Source of the DNA: Thermoguttaceae bacterium
Lineage (GTDB): Bacteria > Planctomycetota > Planctomycetia > Pirellulales > Thermoguttaceae
Assembly (NCBI GenBank): GCA_017937485.1
Contig: JAGBDN010000101.1
Location: 1 to 64,000 of the forward strand
Direction of reading: 5' to 3'
Length of the DNA: 64,000 nucleotides
Shown: positions 27,116 to 35,316 of the stretch, piece by piece
Layout: the number at the start of each line of letters is the position of its first letter
Position numbering within the stretch: the stretch's first letter is position 1
The notes under the pieces: generated by a model
Seen by the model: the letters and a program-made list of their open reading frames with translations, nothing else
Told to the model about the DNA's origin: nothing
Databases searched by the model: none
Translations under genes and position numbers: made by a program

Positions 27116-27985
27116 TTAAACGCGACGTTCCCAGCCGTCGGTTTGAACGTTCGCCATTCGGTTGTAAATTTCGCTGATAACGCACGTTTTGAAAATTTCG
27201 AAACGCCCCTTGTAAATCCAATAAAAATGAGCATTTCCAATGCTTCCCATCGAGCCGCAATTATACGGGCAATCGCTGTCGAATCCGTCGCGAGTGAAAA
27301 ACAACCGGTTCAGCCCGCGACTGCAATAGACGTTAATTTCCGCGCGTTTGCTGTACGACGTTTCTTTAAATTTCTGAAAAAATTCCTCCGCGACGGTTCG
27401 GAACATCGTCTTTTTGATATAAAAGTCCATATCGAAAAGCGAGTGAACCGAAATGAAATGCAACGACCCCGACTCGTCCGGCGGAATCGGTTCCCCCACG
27501 CGGTCTAAAAAGTCGTTGACGCCGCCGATGAAAATCGGGTAGTCGAAATCGCGGTCGGGCAATTTAATGAATTTCGCGTCGGTAAACGTCGTGTTCGACC
27601 ATAAACCGATCTTCTTCCAAACCGGCTCCGGGTAGGTTTTGCAAACGTCTTCCAACATTTCGGCGCAATACCGAAGCGGATTGTCGTCGAAATCGACCGT
27701 TTCGTCGACCTCGATAATCCCCTTGTCCGACAATTCCGAAAAAACGTCGGCGAACTTCTTGGAATTGAACGTCGAGCTTTCCCCCGAAACGTAAAAATCG
27801 CGAACCTCGCCGATAAAAACGCCTTTTTCCGGCTTAACTCCAATCTCCAATTCATTCGAATCAAAATTGAACCATAAGTCGTCGAACGGGTCGCCAAGCT
27901 GTTTCGTATCGATGTAATAAAACAACTTGGTCAGACGCAAAAGCGCTAAGCGCCAATCGCGCGCTGAAACTAGCGGTTTTTCCAT
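27116..27985 (-). CDS. Uncharacterised protein, paralogue of the gene at 26208-27071
   Basis: A 289-residue protein from the ATG at 27983-27985, chosen because AAGGAG lies eight bases upstream and the start MEKPLVSARDWRL then aligns with MTKPKVSAFDWRL of its neighbour. Shared blocks include GDPFDDLWFNFDSNELEIG, GVFIGEVRDF, SLFDMDFYIKKTMFR, RGLNRLFFTRDGFDSDCPYNCG and the ending TDGWERRV. Overall divergence is high, so the duplication is old or evolving fast. It is first in a two-gene operon behind a clear promoter and a palindrome. Function unknown. Confidence 0.7.
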   Translation of the reverse strand: MEKPLVSARDWRLALLRLTKLFYYIDTKQLGDPFDDLWFNFDSNELEIGVKPEKGVFIGEVRDFYVSGESSTFNSKKFADVFSELSDKGIIEVDETVDFDDNPLRYCAEMLEDVCKTYPEPVWKKIGLWSNTTFTDAKFIKLPDRDFDYPIFIGGVNDFLDRVGEPIPPDESGSLHFISVHSLFDMDFYIKKTMFRTVAEEFFQKFKETSYSKRAEINVYCSRGLNRLFFTRDGFDSDCPYNCGSMGSIGNAHFYWIYKGRFEIFKTCVISEIYNRMANVQTDGWERRV

Positions 27986-28016
27986 AAACGAATCTCCTTG
28001 GGGTCTACGAACACGC

Positions 28017-28069
28017 ATTATAACCGCGTCGCCGCCGGGCGGCAAGTCGACCTAGGACGCCAGGCGTCC
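28017..28069 (-). promoter_or_regulatory. Promoter and palindromic operator candidate for the paralogue pair
   Basis: On the minus strand TTGCCG (28045-28040), a 17-base spacer and a perfect TATAAT (28022-28017) lie 32 bases before the start codon. Just upstream of the -35 box, 28055-28069 is the inverted repeat GGACGCC-A-GGCGTCC, a plausible regulator site. Confidence 0.55.
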
Positions 28070-28240
28070 AGTCTGAAGAAAAAAATTTTCGTTTGTTTCG
28101 CCCCGCCCGTTCGTAAAATCGCCGTTTTACGCCCTTTCGTTAGTCGTTACGTCGTCAAAAAAAAGGAAAATTATTCGGCGTTAATTTTCAAACGTTCGAC
28201 TGACGCGCCAAAATTAGAACATTCTAACAATTCTTCAATA

Positions 28241-28272
28241 AAAAGAGGCGCGAGTTCCCCCGCGCCTCTTTG
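28241..28272 (-). terminator. Intrinsic terminator for the beta-helix gene
   Basis: A GAGGCGCG/CGCGCCTC stem with a short loop, followed on the minus strand by TTTTTATT. It lies about 50 bases past the stop codon of the gene ending at 28323. Confidence 0.85.
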
Positions 28273-28322
28273 TCGACGACGTTAAACCGTTAAAATCGCT
28301 TTAATCCGCAAAGTCGAGCGTT

Positions 28323-30521
28323 TCAGCGCGCGAAACTCGGTTCGCGGTTCGGGCCGGCTTGCGAGTAATCGAACGGAACGAAGCCGATCTTCTCCGCCGG
28401 GGAGCCCGGTTTCAAACGGAAATCGTTCGCGTCCGCGTCGACGAACATCGGGTCGGCGACGAGTCCGCCGGCGTCTTGCCCGCTTTCTTGCGCCCAAGCG
28501 TCCCGCGTTTTCCCGACGAACGTCGCTTCGCCGCCGGCGTTGAACCAAAGGTTCGAGCGGTACTCGGCTTTCGCCTTGTCGGCGTTGTACCCGAACGCGA
28601 CGCCGTCCTTCCAATAAACGATATTCCGTTCGAAAACGATCGAAAGGTGCGGTTCGACCCGAGTGATCGCGACTTGGTGCGCCGGGCCGCCCTTGGCCGG
28701 GTTCGCTTTGCTCCGCGCTAAAATGTTGTTGCGAACGACGTTATTCTTCCCGTAATGTTGGTGGAACGAGCCGTCCATACAGTCGTAAACGAGATTGTTT
28801 TCGAGCAAAATCCCCTCGCTTCCCTCGTCCGGGTAAAGCCCCCAACCTCCGTAACCGTAAGACTCGACGTCGAAAATCACGTTGTTGCAGACGCGCGTTC
28901 CGGTTTGCGTTCCGAGGGTGTAAACGCCCCCCATATCGGCGAGTTTCCCTTGCCCGATCTTGTGAATCCGGTTGAACTCGATTCGGTTGCGGAACGCGTG
29001 CCCGCCGTTGTACCCCCAAACCCAACCGACCGAAACGCCGGTGTAAAAGAAGTCGGAAATATCGTTGTGCAAAATCGCTATTTCTTCCGTATTTTGTCCA
29101 ATCCAAACCGCCGTCGCCGACGCGTGGAAGCGCCCGCCTTGCGTAATCCAACAATTTTCGACGACGTTGCGAACGTCCATCTTCCCGCCGCCGACGCGAA
29201 CGCCCCCGGCGCCCAAGTCGTAAAGGTCGGCGTTTCGCATCGCGCAATCGGAGCAGTTTTTGAACCAAAGCCCGTATTCGCCGACGTGCGCGACGTTGCA
29301 ACCGTCAAAAACGATATTTTCGGCGTCGTCGACCGTCAAAACGGCGCGCGTGAAGAACGCCGATTGCGCCGGTTCGAACTGCGTCGGGCCCGGTTTCGCC
29401 AAATCGCCGGTAATCGCGACGTCGAGCCCCGCCGGGCGCATATGTTCGTCGAGTCGCGGCGAATCGGTATAAGCGAAGCTAATATTATCAAAGCGAATAT
29501 TAACGACTTTCTTATCTTGCGTCCCGGCGACGACCAGCAGACGAGCCAATCCGGCGACCGGCGCGACGAATCGGGCGGAGTCGAGCGTTTCGCCGTCGAG
29601 CGGTCGATAATAAACGGCGTTTTCGGCGCCCGCGTAAAACCATTCGCCCGGCGCGTCGAACGCCGTTCGCAAATTTTCAAGATAATAAAGGGACGAATCG
29701 CGCCAAGGGTTCCAAGACTTCATCGCCCCGCCGCGAGCGAGCAAGGCGTTCCGCTCCGGCGCGAACCCGAGCAAAATGCGGCGCGTCGTATCCCAATGAT
29801 GGTGAACGACGAACTGCGCGAACCGGAGTTCCGCCGCCGGGATTTCGGCCAACCGAAGCGCGTCGAGGTCGCCCGGTTTCGCCCGAAGTTCTTGCGCCGT
29901 CGAGTCGGTCGGAGCGCGGCGCGTTTGCGGGTTCATCGACGCTTCCTCCCAAATCGACGCGGGACGGAGGAAGTCGCCGCCGTTCGGGAAGCGGGCTCGG
30001 GTCGCGCGGCGTTCCGAAACGAAAAGTTGTTCGAAGTAGACGGGAGCGCCGTCGATTTTCGGGAGTTCGGCGCGCCAAACTTCGCCGGTCGCGTTTGGAA
30101 ACGCGCTCTTTTCGGCGTCGGTCGCGACGCGCCAACCGCCGATTTCGCGCCCGCCGAAAACGGTCGTCTTCCCGGGAACGCCGACGAAACGGGTTTTCGA
30201 GTCGCGGACGTCCAGCTCGAACGGAACGGTTCGCGGAAACTCGCCTTCGCCGAGCCGAATTTGGAAAACGCCGTCGCTTCCCGCCTTCCCGGCTTCCGCT
30301 CGAGCGGCCCGAACCGCGTCGCGGGCCCGTTCCAACGTCGCGAACGGCGCGGCTTCCGTTCCGGCGTTCGCGTCGTTGCCGTTCGGCGAAACGAAAAATT
30401 CGCCGACGACCGCCTCTTTCGCCGTTTCGTTCCCGAAAAGCGCCGCGTTTTCATTCGCCGCCGCGCCCCAAAGCGTTCCGATAAACGCCGCGCTTAACAA
30501 AATTCGTTGTAATTTGCGCAT
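28323..30521 (-). CDS. Exported parallel beta-helix protein
   Basis: A 732-residue secreted protein. The start MRKLQRILLSAAFIGTLWG at 30521 has GGGAG upstream and yields a signal peptide; a longer frame upstream is unsupported. FFVSPNGNDANAGTEAAPFATLERA (about 50-75, the first part of a pectate-lyase-type helix entry) marks the DUF1565/right-handed beta-helix family, and the second half repeats Asn-rich turns (NIVFDGCNVAHVGEYGLWF, NCWITQGG, AILHNDISDF, NNVIFDV, NNVVRNNILA). Such proteins are lyases or glycosidases acting on polysaccharides; the substrate is not evident. Confidence 0.82.
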   Translation of the reverse strand: MRKLQRILLSAAFIGTLWGAAANENAALFGNETAKEAVVGEFFVSPNGNDANAGTEAAPFATLERARDAVRAARAEAGKAGSDGVFQIRLGEGEFPRTVPFELDVRDSKTRFVGVPGKTTVFGGREIGGWRVATDAEKSAFPNATGEVWRAELPKIDGAPVYFEQLFVSERRATRARFPNGGDFLRPASIWEEASMNPQTRRAPTDSTAQELRAKPGDLDALRLAEIPAAELRFAQFVVHHHWDTTRRILLGFAPERNALLARGGAMKSWNPWRDSSLYYLENLRTAFDAPGEWFYAGAENAVYYRPLDGETLDSARFVAPVAGLARLLVVAGTQDKKVVNIRFDNISFAYTDSPRLDEHMRPAGLDVAITGDLAKPGPTQFEPAQSAFFTRAVLTVDDAENIVFDGCNVAHVGEYGLWFKNCSDCAMRNADLYDLGAGGVRVGGGKMDVRNVVENCWITQGGRFHASATAVWIGQNTEEIAILHNDISDFFYTGVSVGWVWGYNGGHAFRNRIEFNRIHKIGQGKLADMGGVYTLGTQTGTRVCNNVIFDVESYGYGGWGLYPDEGSEGILLENNLVYDCMDGSFHQHYGKNNVVRNNILARSKANPAKGGPAHQVAITRVEPHLSIVFERNIVYWKDGVAFGYNADKAKAEYRSNLWFNAGGEATFVGKTRDAWAQESGQDAGGLVADPMFVDADANDFRLKPGSPAEKIGFVPFDYSQAGPNREPSFAR

Positions 30522-30826
30522 AACGCTCCCTTTCTCGTCGATAAAAACCCAAAAATTACTAAAATCGATAAAACAGCTCCGCCAAAGCCGATCGCCGACG
30601 TTCGCCGTCCGCGCCCGACGCCCAATCAAGAAACGACGTTCTCAACAAACCGAAGCGCGCGCCCCGGTTTCAGCGCCGTTATTCAAAAGAAAAACAAATA
30701 TCGGAAGAGCCGCGGTCGTTTAAAGAACGCGCCTCTCCCGCCGTCGACGGCGAACTCGCTCGGTTCGCCGCCCGCGAACCGAAAAAACCGCCTATTTTCG
30801 CGATTTCTCCCCGTTTTCCGCTCGAA
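30522..30826. other. Intergenic region upstream of the beta-helix gene
   Basis: A 305-base gap on the minus-strand path between ribE and the beta-helix gene. It contains the 8-bp inverted repeat CGGTTCGC/GCGAACCG at about 30753-30773, without a U-tract on the right side for a terminator of ribE. No gene seen. Confidence 0.3.
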
Positions 30827-31429
30827 TCAGTCCCATTCTTGCGCTTCGAAGAGGCGTTGGACGTACTTCGAGAGAATATCCGTTTCAATATTCACTTTGT
30901 CGCCGATTTTGCGCGAACCAAGCGTCGTTTCCGCCAAGGTGAACGGAATCAGCGCGACGCTAAAGAGTTCCGGTTCGCAACGCACCAACGTCAAGCTGAC
31001 GCCGTCGACCGCGACCGAGCCCTTCGACGCCATATTCTTCGCCAAATCTTTCGGAATCCGGAAGTAATAGTCCGCGCATTCGCCGTTATGATCGTCAATC
31101 TTTACCAACTCGGCCAGTCCGTCGATATGTCCGCTGACGAAGTGCCCGCCGAGCCGCGCGTTCGACGCCAACGCTCGCTCCAAATTGACCGGCGAACCTT
31201 CGACCAAATCGCCGAGGTTCGTTCGCGAAAGGGTCTCCGGAACCGCTTGGAACGAGAGCGTCGTCTCCGTTTTCGCGACGACCGTCAAGCAACAGCCGTT
31301 GACCGCGACGCTGTCCGAAACCTCGACGCCGCTCGCAATTTTCGGCGCTTCGATCACGAGCGTGCAAATCGGCCCCTCGACGACAATTCGCGCGACCTTC
31401 CCCAACGTTTCGACAAGCCCAGTAAACAT
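30827..31429 (-). CDS. ribE: Riboflavin synthase alpha chain
   Basis: Catalyses the last step of riboflavin synthesis, dismutation of two lumazine molecules. From MFTGLVETLG, preceded by GGGGAG, it has 200 residues, the normal length. It contains the two tandem lumazine-binding domains: the first with VAVNGCCLTVV and the second with GSVAVDGVSLTLV, plus GGHFVSGHIDG between them. Other rib genes are absent nearby and no FMN riboswitch sequence is recognisable upstream. Confidence 0.95.
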   Translation of the reverse strand: MFTGLVETLGKVARIVVEGPICTLVIEAPKIASGVEVSDSVAVNGCCLTVVAKTETTLSFQAVPETLSRTNLGDLVEGSPVNLERALASNARLGGHFVSGHIDGLAELVKIDDHNGECADYYFRIPKDLAKNMASKGSVAVDGVSLTLVRCEPELFSVALIPFTLAETTLGSRKIGDKVNIETDILSKYVQRLFEAQEWD

Positions 31430-31705
31430 TTTTTTCTCCCCAAGCGCTTGCGCGCCTTTATTTACACTCGATACTAAACGAATAATCGTTAATTTCCGTC
31501 TTTCGATTCCCCCGCGCTTTAAAATCAAAGCCAATCGGCTAGAGTCGCGCTAAAATCCAAAGACGTTTATGGTAAAAATCGCTCCCAATCCATTTTTCGG
31601 CGTTCAACGGCGGCGGTTTCGCCTTTAATTATAACACAAACGCCGCTTTTTTAAAAGAGTCAAAACAATATTTATCTTTTTTTGGTTAACGCTCATTTTT
31701 CTAGC

Positions 31706-31733
31706 TTGACAAAATCAATTGTTATAGGATAAT
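31706..31733 (+). promoter_or_regulatory. Strong sigma-70-like promoter
   Basis: A perfect TTGACA (31706-31711), 16-base spacer and GATAAT (31728-31733) in an AT-rich setting. Transcription would start near 31740. Confidence 0.65.
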
Positions 31734-31739
31734 TATAAA

Positions 31740-31887
31740 CGCTTTATCAAAAAAATGAAATTTTCAAAAAAACCGACGACAAACTCATTCTTTTGAAAAA
31801 TTTCAAAAGATAGAAAAAAATCCCGCCTTATTTCCTATAAGCTCAATATTCCCGCCGCGAGCGGAAAATTTTGAGCGTTATTTTTGT
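31740..31887 (+). ncRNA. Candidate small RNA or leader transcript
   Basis: Between the promoter at 31706-31733 and an imperfect hairpin (31841-31876: GCTCAA...CCGC-loop-GCGG...TTGAGC) followed by GTTATTTTTG, a transcript of about 145 bases is predicted. It includes a 13-codon open frame (MKFSKKPTTNSFF) at 31755-31796, with no good ribosome site, and an inner hairpin at 31791-31808. If the hairpin is not a terminator, this is simply the long 5' leader of the ankyrin gene. Confidence 0.35.
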
Positions 31888-32038
31888 ACCGACAATCAAA
31901 AAAAAAACAAAATAGTTTATACGTTTGATTAGTATTATTTATCCCCGAAATTATCGTCGCTTGTTCCGACGCCTCGGCCCTAGTCTGTCGGATTCGGTTG
32001 GCGGCGTAGTTTTACCTTGACTTTAAAAGGCGTTTTTT

Positions 32039-32662
32039 ATGTGTTTTCGAATAACTCGCGGTATTGACGCGCGCCTCCTTGCGGCTTCTAAATCGGGCGA
32101 TTTACCGCAAGTTCGCAACCTTCTTCGACGCGGCGCGAACGTAAAAACGAGAAGTCCGAAAAACGAAACGCCGTTGCATTGCGCCGCTCGAAGCGGACAA
32201 TTTGAACTCGTTCGTTACCTTGTCGATTTAGGCGCCGATCTCAACGCGCGAACGCTTCGAGGCGCGTCGGTTTTGCGCTTCGCGACGCAATCGAAAAACC
32301 GTCGTCTCGTTCGTTGGCTTTTTGAAGAACTAAAAGCGCAATTTGCGGGCCCCGACGACCTCAACGCCGCTCTCTTCGGCGCGCTCGGCAAATGCGACTA
32401 TTTGATGGCGCGTCTTCTTGTCAAATACGGCGCGGACGTTCGAGCGCTCGGTTGGCATTCGCAAACGACGCTTCACGTCGCGGCTCGTTTGGGCGACCTT
32501 AGGTCGGTTCTTTGGCTCGTCAAAAAAGAAAATCTCCCCCTCGACGTAAAAGACGCGCTTGGGCAAACGCCGCGCGACCTCGCCGCGACCGACGAAATCC
32601 GCCAATATTTAGAAAATCGCCCTCCCGGCGCCGTCGATCCCTACTCCGACGCCCCCGCCTAA
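32039..32662 (+). CDS. Ankyrin-repeat protein
   Basis: A 207-residue protein consisting of about four to five ankyrin repeats: LLAASKSGDLPQVRNLLRRGA, NETPLHCAARSGQFELVRYLV, LRGASVLRFATQSKNRRLVRW, a short variant around GALGKCDYLMARLLVKYGA, and TTLHVAARLGDLRSVLWLV. No signal peptide, so probably a cytoplasmic protein-binding scaffold. The start has AAAAGG eight bases upstream. It stands alone on the plus strand, with a long AT-rich leader. A second, unrelated-looking ankyrin gene lies at 53616-54008. Confidence 0.85.
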   Translation: MCFRITRGIDARLLAASKSGDLPQVRNLLRRGANVKTRSPKNETPLHCAARSGQFELVRYLVDLGADLNARTLRGASVLRFATQSKNRRLVRWLFEELKAQFAGPDDLNAALFGALGKCDYLMARLLVKYGADVRALGWHSQTTLHVAARLGDLRSVLWLVKKENLPLDVKDALGQTPRDLAATDEIRQYLENRPPGAVDPYSDAPA

Positions 32663-32756
32663 TCTTCCATATAGAGAAAAACGCCGATATAGAGAGCGAA
32701 TTTCTCGCTTCTTACGTTCGCGTTAACCGCTAATTTCTCTCCCTCGAGCAACCTCT

Positions 32757-33458
32757 CTATTTTTGTTCGCCGTTCGTCTTTTCGCGCAGCCAAGCGGCGA
32801 ACGCGAAATGGTCGTCGAAATAAACGTCCGCAATTTCCCTAATCGTCTCTTTTCGCCTATCTTCCGTCGGATCGTAAATCGCGACGACGAAATATCCGGC
32901 TTTTTTCGCCGTTTCGACGGCGTGCAGCGCGTCTTCGACGACGATCGTTTCCTCGAGCGGCGTCCCTAAAAACTCGCGAGCGACGTCGAACACTTTCGCC
33001 GACTCCGCCTTTCCGACGCGGATTCCCGGGTCTTTGCAAGAGAAAAGCGCGCTAAAGAAACGGAGCGCGTCGTTGCGCCGGAGCCCCGCCGTCGCCAATT
33101 CCGACGAAGTCGCGGTCGCGAGCGCCGTTCCGACGCCCCGCTCCTTCAAGAGCCGAAGCGTTTCGTCGGCCCCCGGTTTCAGGGCCGCTTCCTCGTTGTA
33201 AAGCGTTATAAGACGCGACTTCATCGTTTCGACGATCTCCGCCAACTCGATTTTCAGCCCGTATTCGGTTCGAAAAAACTCCGCGCTTTGCCGCAAACTC
33301 ATCGTCGACAGCCGCTCGGTCAACTCCGGCCCCGCTTCGACGCCTTGAAGGCGCAAATATTCCAGCCCAAGCGCGTTCCATTGCGTCATTGTGTCGAGAA
33401 GCGTTCCGTCGAGGTCGAAAATCGCGCCGCTTAACCGTCTTAATCCGTTTTCTTTCAT
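32757..33458 (-). CDS. HAD-superfamily hydrolase (beta-phosphoglucomutase-like)
   Basis: A 233-residue phosphatase/mutase of HAD subfamily I. Motif I is FDLDGTLLDT (14-23), with the two nucleophile/acid aspartates; motif II is ATATSSE near residue 118; motif III/IV include GKAESAKVFD and VVEDALHAVETAKKAGYFVVA. The helical cap (about 25-85) is of the C1 type found in beta-phosphoglucomutase and sugar phosphatases. Substrate unknown. It is upstream of thiE on the same strand only in map order; there is no sign of coupling. Confidence 0.88.
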   Translation of the reverse strand: MKENGLRRLSGAIFDLDGTLLDTMTQWNALGLEYLRLQGVEAGPELTERLSTMSLRQSAEFFRTEYGLKIELAEIVETMKSRLITLYNEEAALKPGADETLRLLKERGVGTALATATSSELATAGLRRNDALRFFSALFSCKDPGIRVGKAESAKVFDVAREFLGTPLEETIVVEDALHAVETAKKAGYFVVAIYDPTEDRRKETIREIADVYFDDHFAFAAWLREKTNGEQK

Positions 33459-33545
33459 CTTTTTCGCTCTTTTACGTTCGCCGCGTTATCCCTTTATTTT
33501 ATCCAATTCGCCGCGTTGTTCGTCCGTTCAACTCAACGCGACCGG

Positions 33546-34244
33546 TCAATCTTTCGCAAACCGCCGCGTCAACCGGTCGAGTTCCCGCGTCGCCGCTTCA
33601 ACGTCGGCGTTTCCGAAAATCGCCGAAACGACCGCGACGCCGACGATTCCGGTTCCGGTCAACCGCTCGACTTGCGCCGCGCCGATTCCGCCGATCGCGA
33701 CGACCGGAACGGAAACCGCGTCGCAAATCGCTCGCAACGTTTCAAGCGAAACGGCGTCCGCGTCCGTCTTCGTCGACGTCGGAAAAACGGCCCCGACGCC
33801 GAGATAATCCGCCCCGCGCTCGACCGCAAGTCGAGCGTCGGCAACCGTTTGAGCCGAGACGCCGAGAATTCGATTCGGCCCGAGAAGGCGGCGCGCTTCC
33901 CCCGCTTCGAGGTCGCGTTGACCGACGTGCAGCCCGTCCGCGTCGCATTCGAGCGCGACGTCGAGCGCGTCGTCGATAATCAACGGAACGTCGAACCGTT
34001 CGCAAAGCCGCTTGACCGCGACCGCCTCCCGCCGAAATTCGTCGACGCTCAAATTCTTCTCGCGGAGCTGAACGACCGTCGCGCCGCCGCGAAGCGCCGC
34101 TTCGATCTGCGCCTCCAACGCTCGAATCGCTTCGTCGCCGGTCTTCGCGCCGAGCCAAGCTCGGTCGGTAACCGCGTAAAGTCGCAACGCCCGCCGCAAC
34201 GCCGCCGCGTCGAGCCGCTTTCGCGCCGTCAAGTTTTTACTCAT
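33546..34244 (-). CDS. thiE: Thiamine-phosphate synthase (ThiE)
   Basis: Joins HMP-PP and thiazole phosphate to form thiamine phosphate. From MSKNLTARKR it has 232 residues, fitting the TIM-barrel family. Diagnostic motifs are VVQLREK, LIIDDALDVALECDADGLHVGQ (first 20 residues or so of the phosphate-binding region), LGVSAQT, YLGVGAVFPTSTK and VAIGGIG. A longer frame upstream overlaps the gap after thiM and is not used. Together with thiM, 77 bases upstream, it forms a thiazole-salvage and coupling operon. Confidence 0.95.
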   Translation of the reverse strand: MSKNLTARKRLDAAALRRALRLYAVTDRAWLGAKTGDEAIRALEAQIEAALRGGATVVQLREKNLSVDEFRREAVAVKRLCERFDVPLIIDDALDVALECDADGLHVGQRDLEAGEARRLLGPNRILGVSAQTVADARLAVERGADYLGVGAVFPTSTKTDADAVSLETLRAICDAVSVPVVAIGGIGAAQVERLTGTGIVGVAVVSAIFGNADVEAATRELDRLTRRFAKD

Positions 34245-34321
34245 CGCCTCATTCTTCCCATTTTCTCGTTTTGCGCGACCGACCGACTCGACGCGTTTTG
34301 GCTTTTTTCGCTTTTTCGCGC

Positions 34322-35194
34322 TCAAACGCCGCCGAAAATCTCCGCTTCGACGCGCAAAAGTTCGGCGAAACGCTCCGGTTCCGTCGTCGAAGCCGCGTCG
34401 ATTAGCTCCGTTCGAAACGTCGCGGTTCCGCCGCCTCGCTCGACCGTTCGCCGCTCCGCGATCTCGCCGCAAACGCCGAACGCCGCCGTCGCCGCGACCG
34501 CCGCCTTCCAAACTCGTTCCCAATTCGCCGCGACGCAAGCGCCGAGAACCGCCGTCGACATACAGCCGGCCCCGGTAATTCGCGCCGCCCAAGACGAACC
34601 GTTCCGAACCGTCGCGAACCGCTCCGCGTCGACGACCAAATCGAGCGCGCCGGACGCGACGACCGTCGTCCGAAACGCCGCCGCGAACTCGCGCAAACGC
34701 TCCGCGACCGCTCGACGATTAACCTCCGAAACCGCGTCCGCAACCGCCGCGTCGACTCCGCGAACCGAGCCGACTCCGAACGCCAACGCGCCGATTTCCG
34801 AAACGTTTCCCCGAATCGCGGCGAATCGAATTTCGTTTAACAATCGTCGCGCCGTCTCCGTTCGCAAGCGCGACGCGCCGACGCCGACCGGATCGAGAAC
34901 CGCCGGAATCCCAAGTTCGTTCGCTCGCCGCGCCGCCGCGAACATCGCGTCGACCGTCGAGCGGTTGAGCGTTCCCAAATTGACGACGAGCCCCGACGAA
35001 AGCGCGACGATTTCCTCGACCTCAGCCGGTTCGTCCGCCATTATCGGGGAGGCGCCGAACGCCAGCAAAACGTTCGCGCAATCGTTCGCCGTTACATAAT
35101 TCGTTATACAGTGCGTCAACGGCGCCGCGCGACGCAAATTTCGCAACGTTTCCAGCGCGACCGCCGTCGAAAAAACCGGCTCGTTCGTCGTCAT
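34322..35194 (-). CDS. thiM: Hydroxyethylthiazole kinase (ThiM)
   Basis: Phosphorylates the thiazole alcohol for thiamine salvage. The 290-residue protein shows the family's blocks: PLTHCITNYVTANDCANVLLAFGASPIM (opening at about 25), the ATP-binding region LDPVGVGASRLR, IRGNVSEI (GNxxE motif) and the C-terminal GAGCMSTAVLGACVAA with the catalytic Cys in GAGCM. No TPP riboswitch could be recognised in the 122 bases upstream. The thiE gene follows. Confidence 0.94.
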   Translation of the reverse strand: MTTNEPVFSTAVALETLRNLRRAAPLTHCITNYVTANDCANVLLAFGASPIMADEPAEVEEIVALSSGLVVNLGTLNRSTVDAMFAAARRANELGIPAVLDPVGVGASRLRTETARRLLNEIRFAAIRGNVSEIGALAFGVGSVRGVDAAVADAVSEVNRRAVAERLREFAAAFRTTVVASGALDLVVDAERFATVRNGSSWAARITGAGCMSTAVLGACVAANWERVWKAAVAATAAFGVCGEIAERRTVERGGGTATFRTELIDAASTTEPERFAELLRVEAEIFGGV

Positions 35195-35242
35195 TCTCTT
35201 CGCCGTTTTCCTATTTTAGTCAAAAATTGTTCTCAACGCGAC

Positions 35243-35282
35243 AAAAAACGCCGTCGAGCGGCTAAAAACCGCGTCGACGGCG
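35243..35282 (-). terminator. Intrinsic terminator for the gene ending at 35317
   Basis: Thirteen base pairs (CGCCGTCGA/TCGACGGCG plus GCGG/CCGC with one bulge) close a 7-base loop; on the minus strand a run of T follows. It insulates the hydrolase gene from thiM. Confidence 0.88.
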
Positions 35283-35316
35283 CAAAAACCGTTCCAATTT
35301 TCAACGGCAAGCGTCG

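Larger units (their letters stand above)
31430..32038. other. AT-rich intergenic region between ribE and the ankyrin gene
   Basis: A 609-base divergent gap whose part 31630-31960 is far more AT-rich than the rest of the window. It contains a plus-strand promoter, a candidate small RNA with a terminator-like hairpin (both listed separately), the inverted repeat TTTTGAAA-AA-TTTCAAAA-type at 31791-31808 and, at the end, the AAAAGG site of the ankyrin gene. Confidence 0.6.

Noticed and set aside
28755-30497. A 580-codon open frame on the plus strand
   Set aside because: Antisense to the beta-helix protein, with no ribosome site or recognisable motif.
30753-30773. 8-bp inverted repeat as terminator of ribE
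   Set aside because: The A run lies on the wrong side, so no U-tract would follow on the minus-strand transcript.
31430-31560. FMN riboswitch upstream of ribE
   Set aside because: No conserved RFN core sequences seen in the leader on the minus strand.
35195-35316. TPP riboswitch upstream of thiM
   Set aside because: Only 122 bases, mostly the terminator of the preceding gene; no THI-box core visible.
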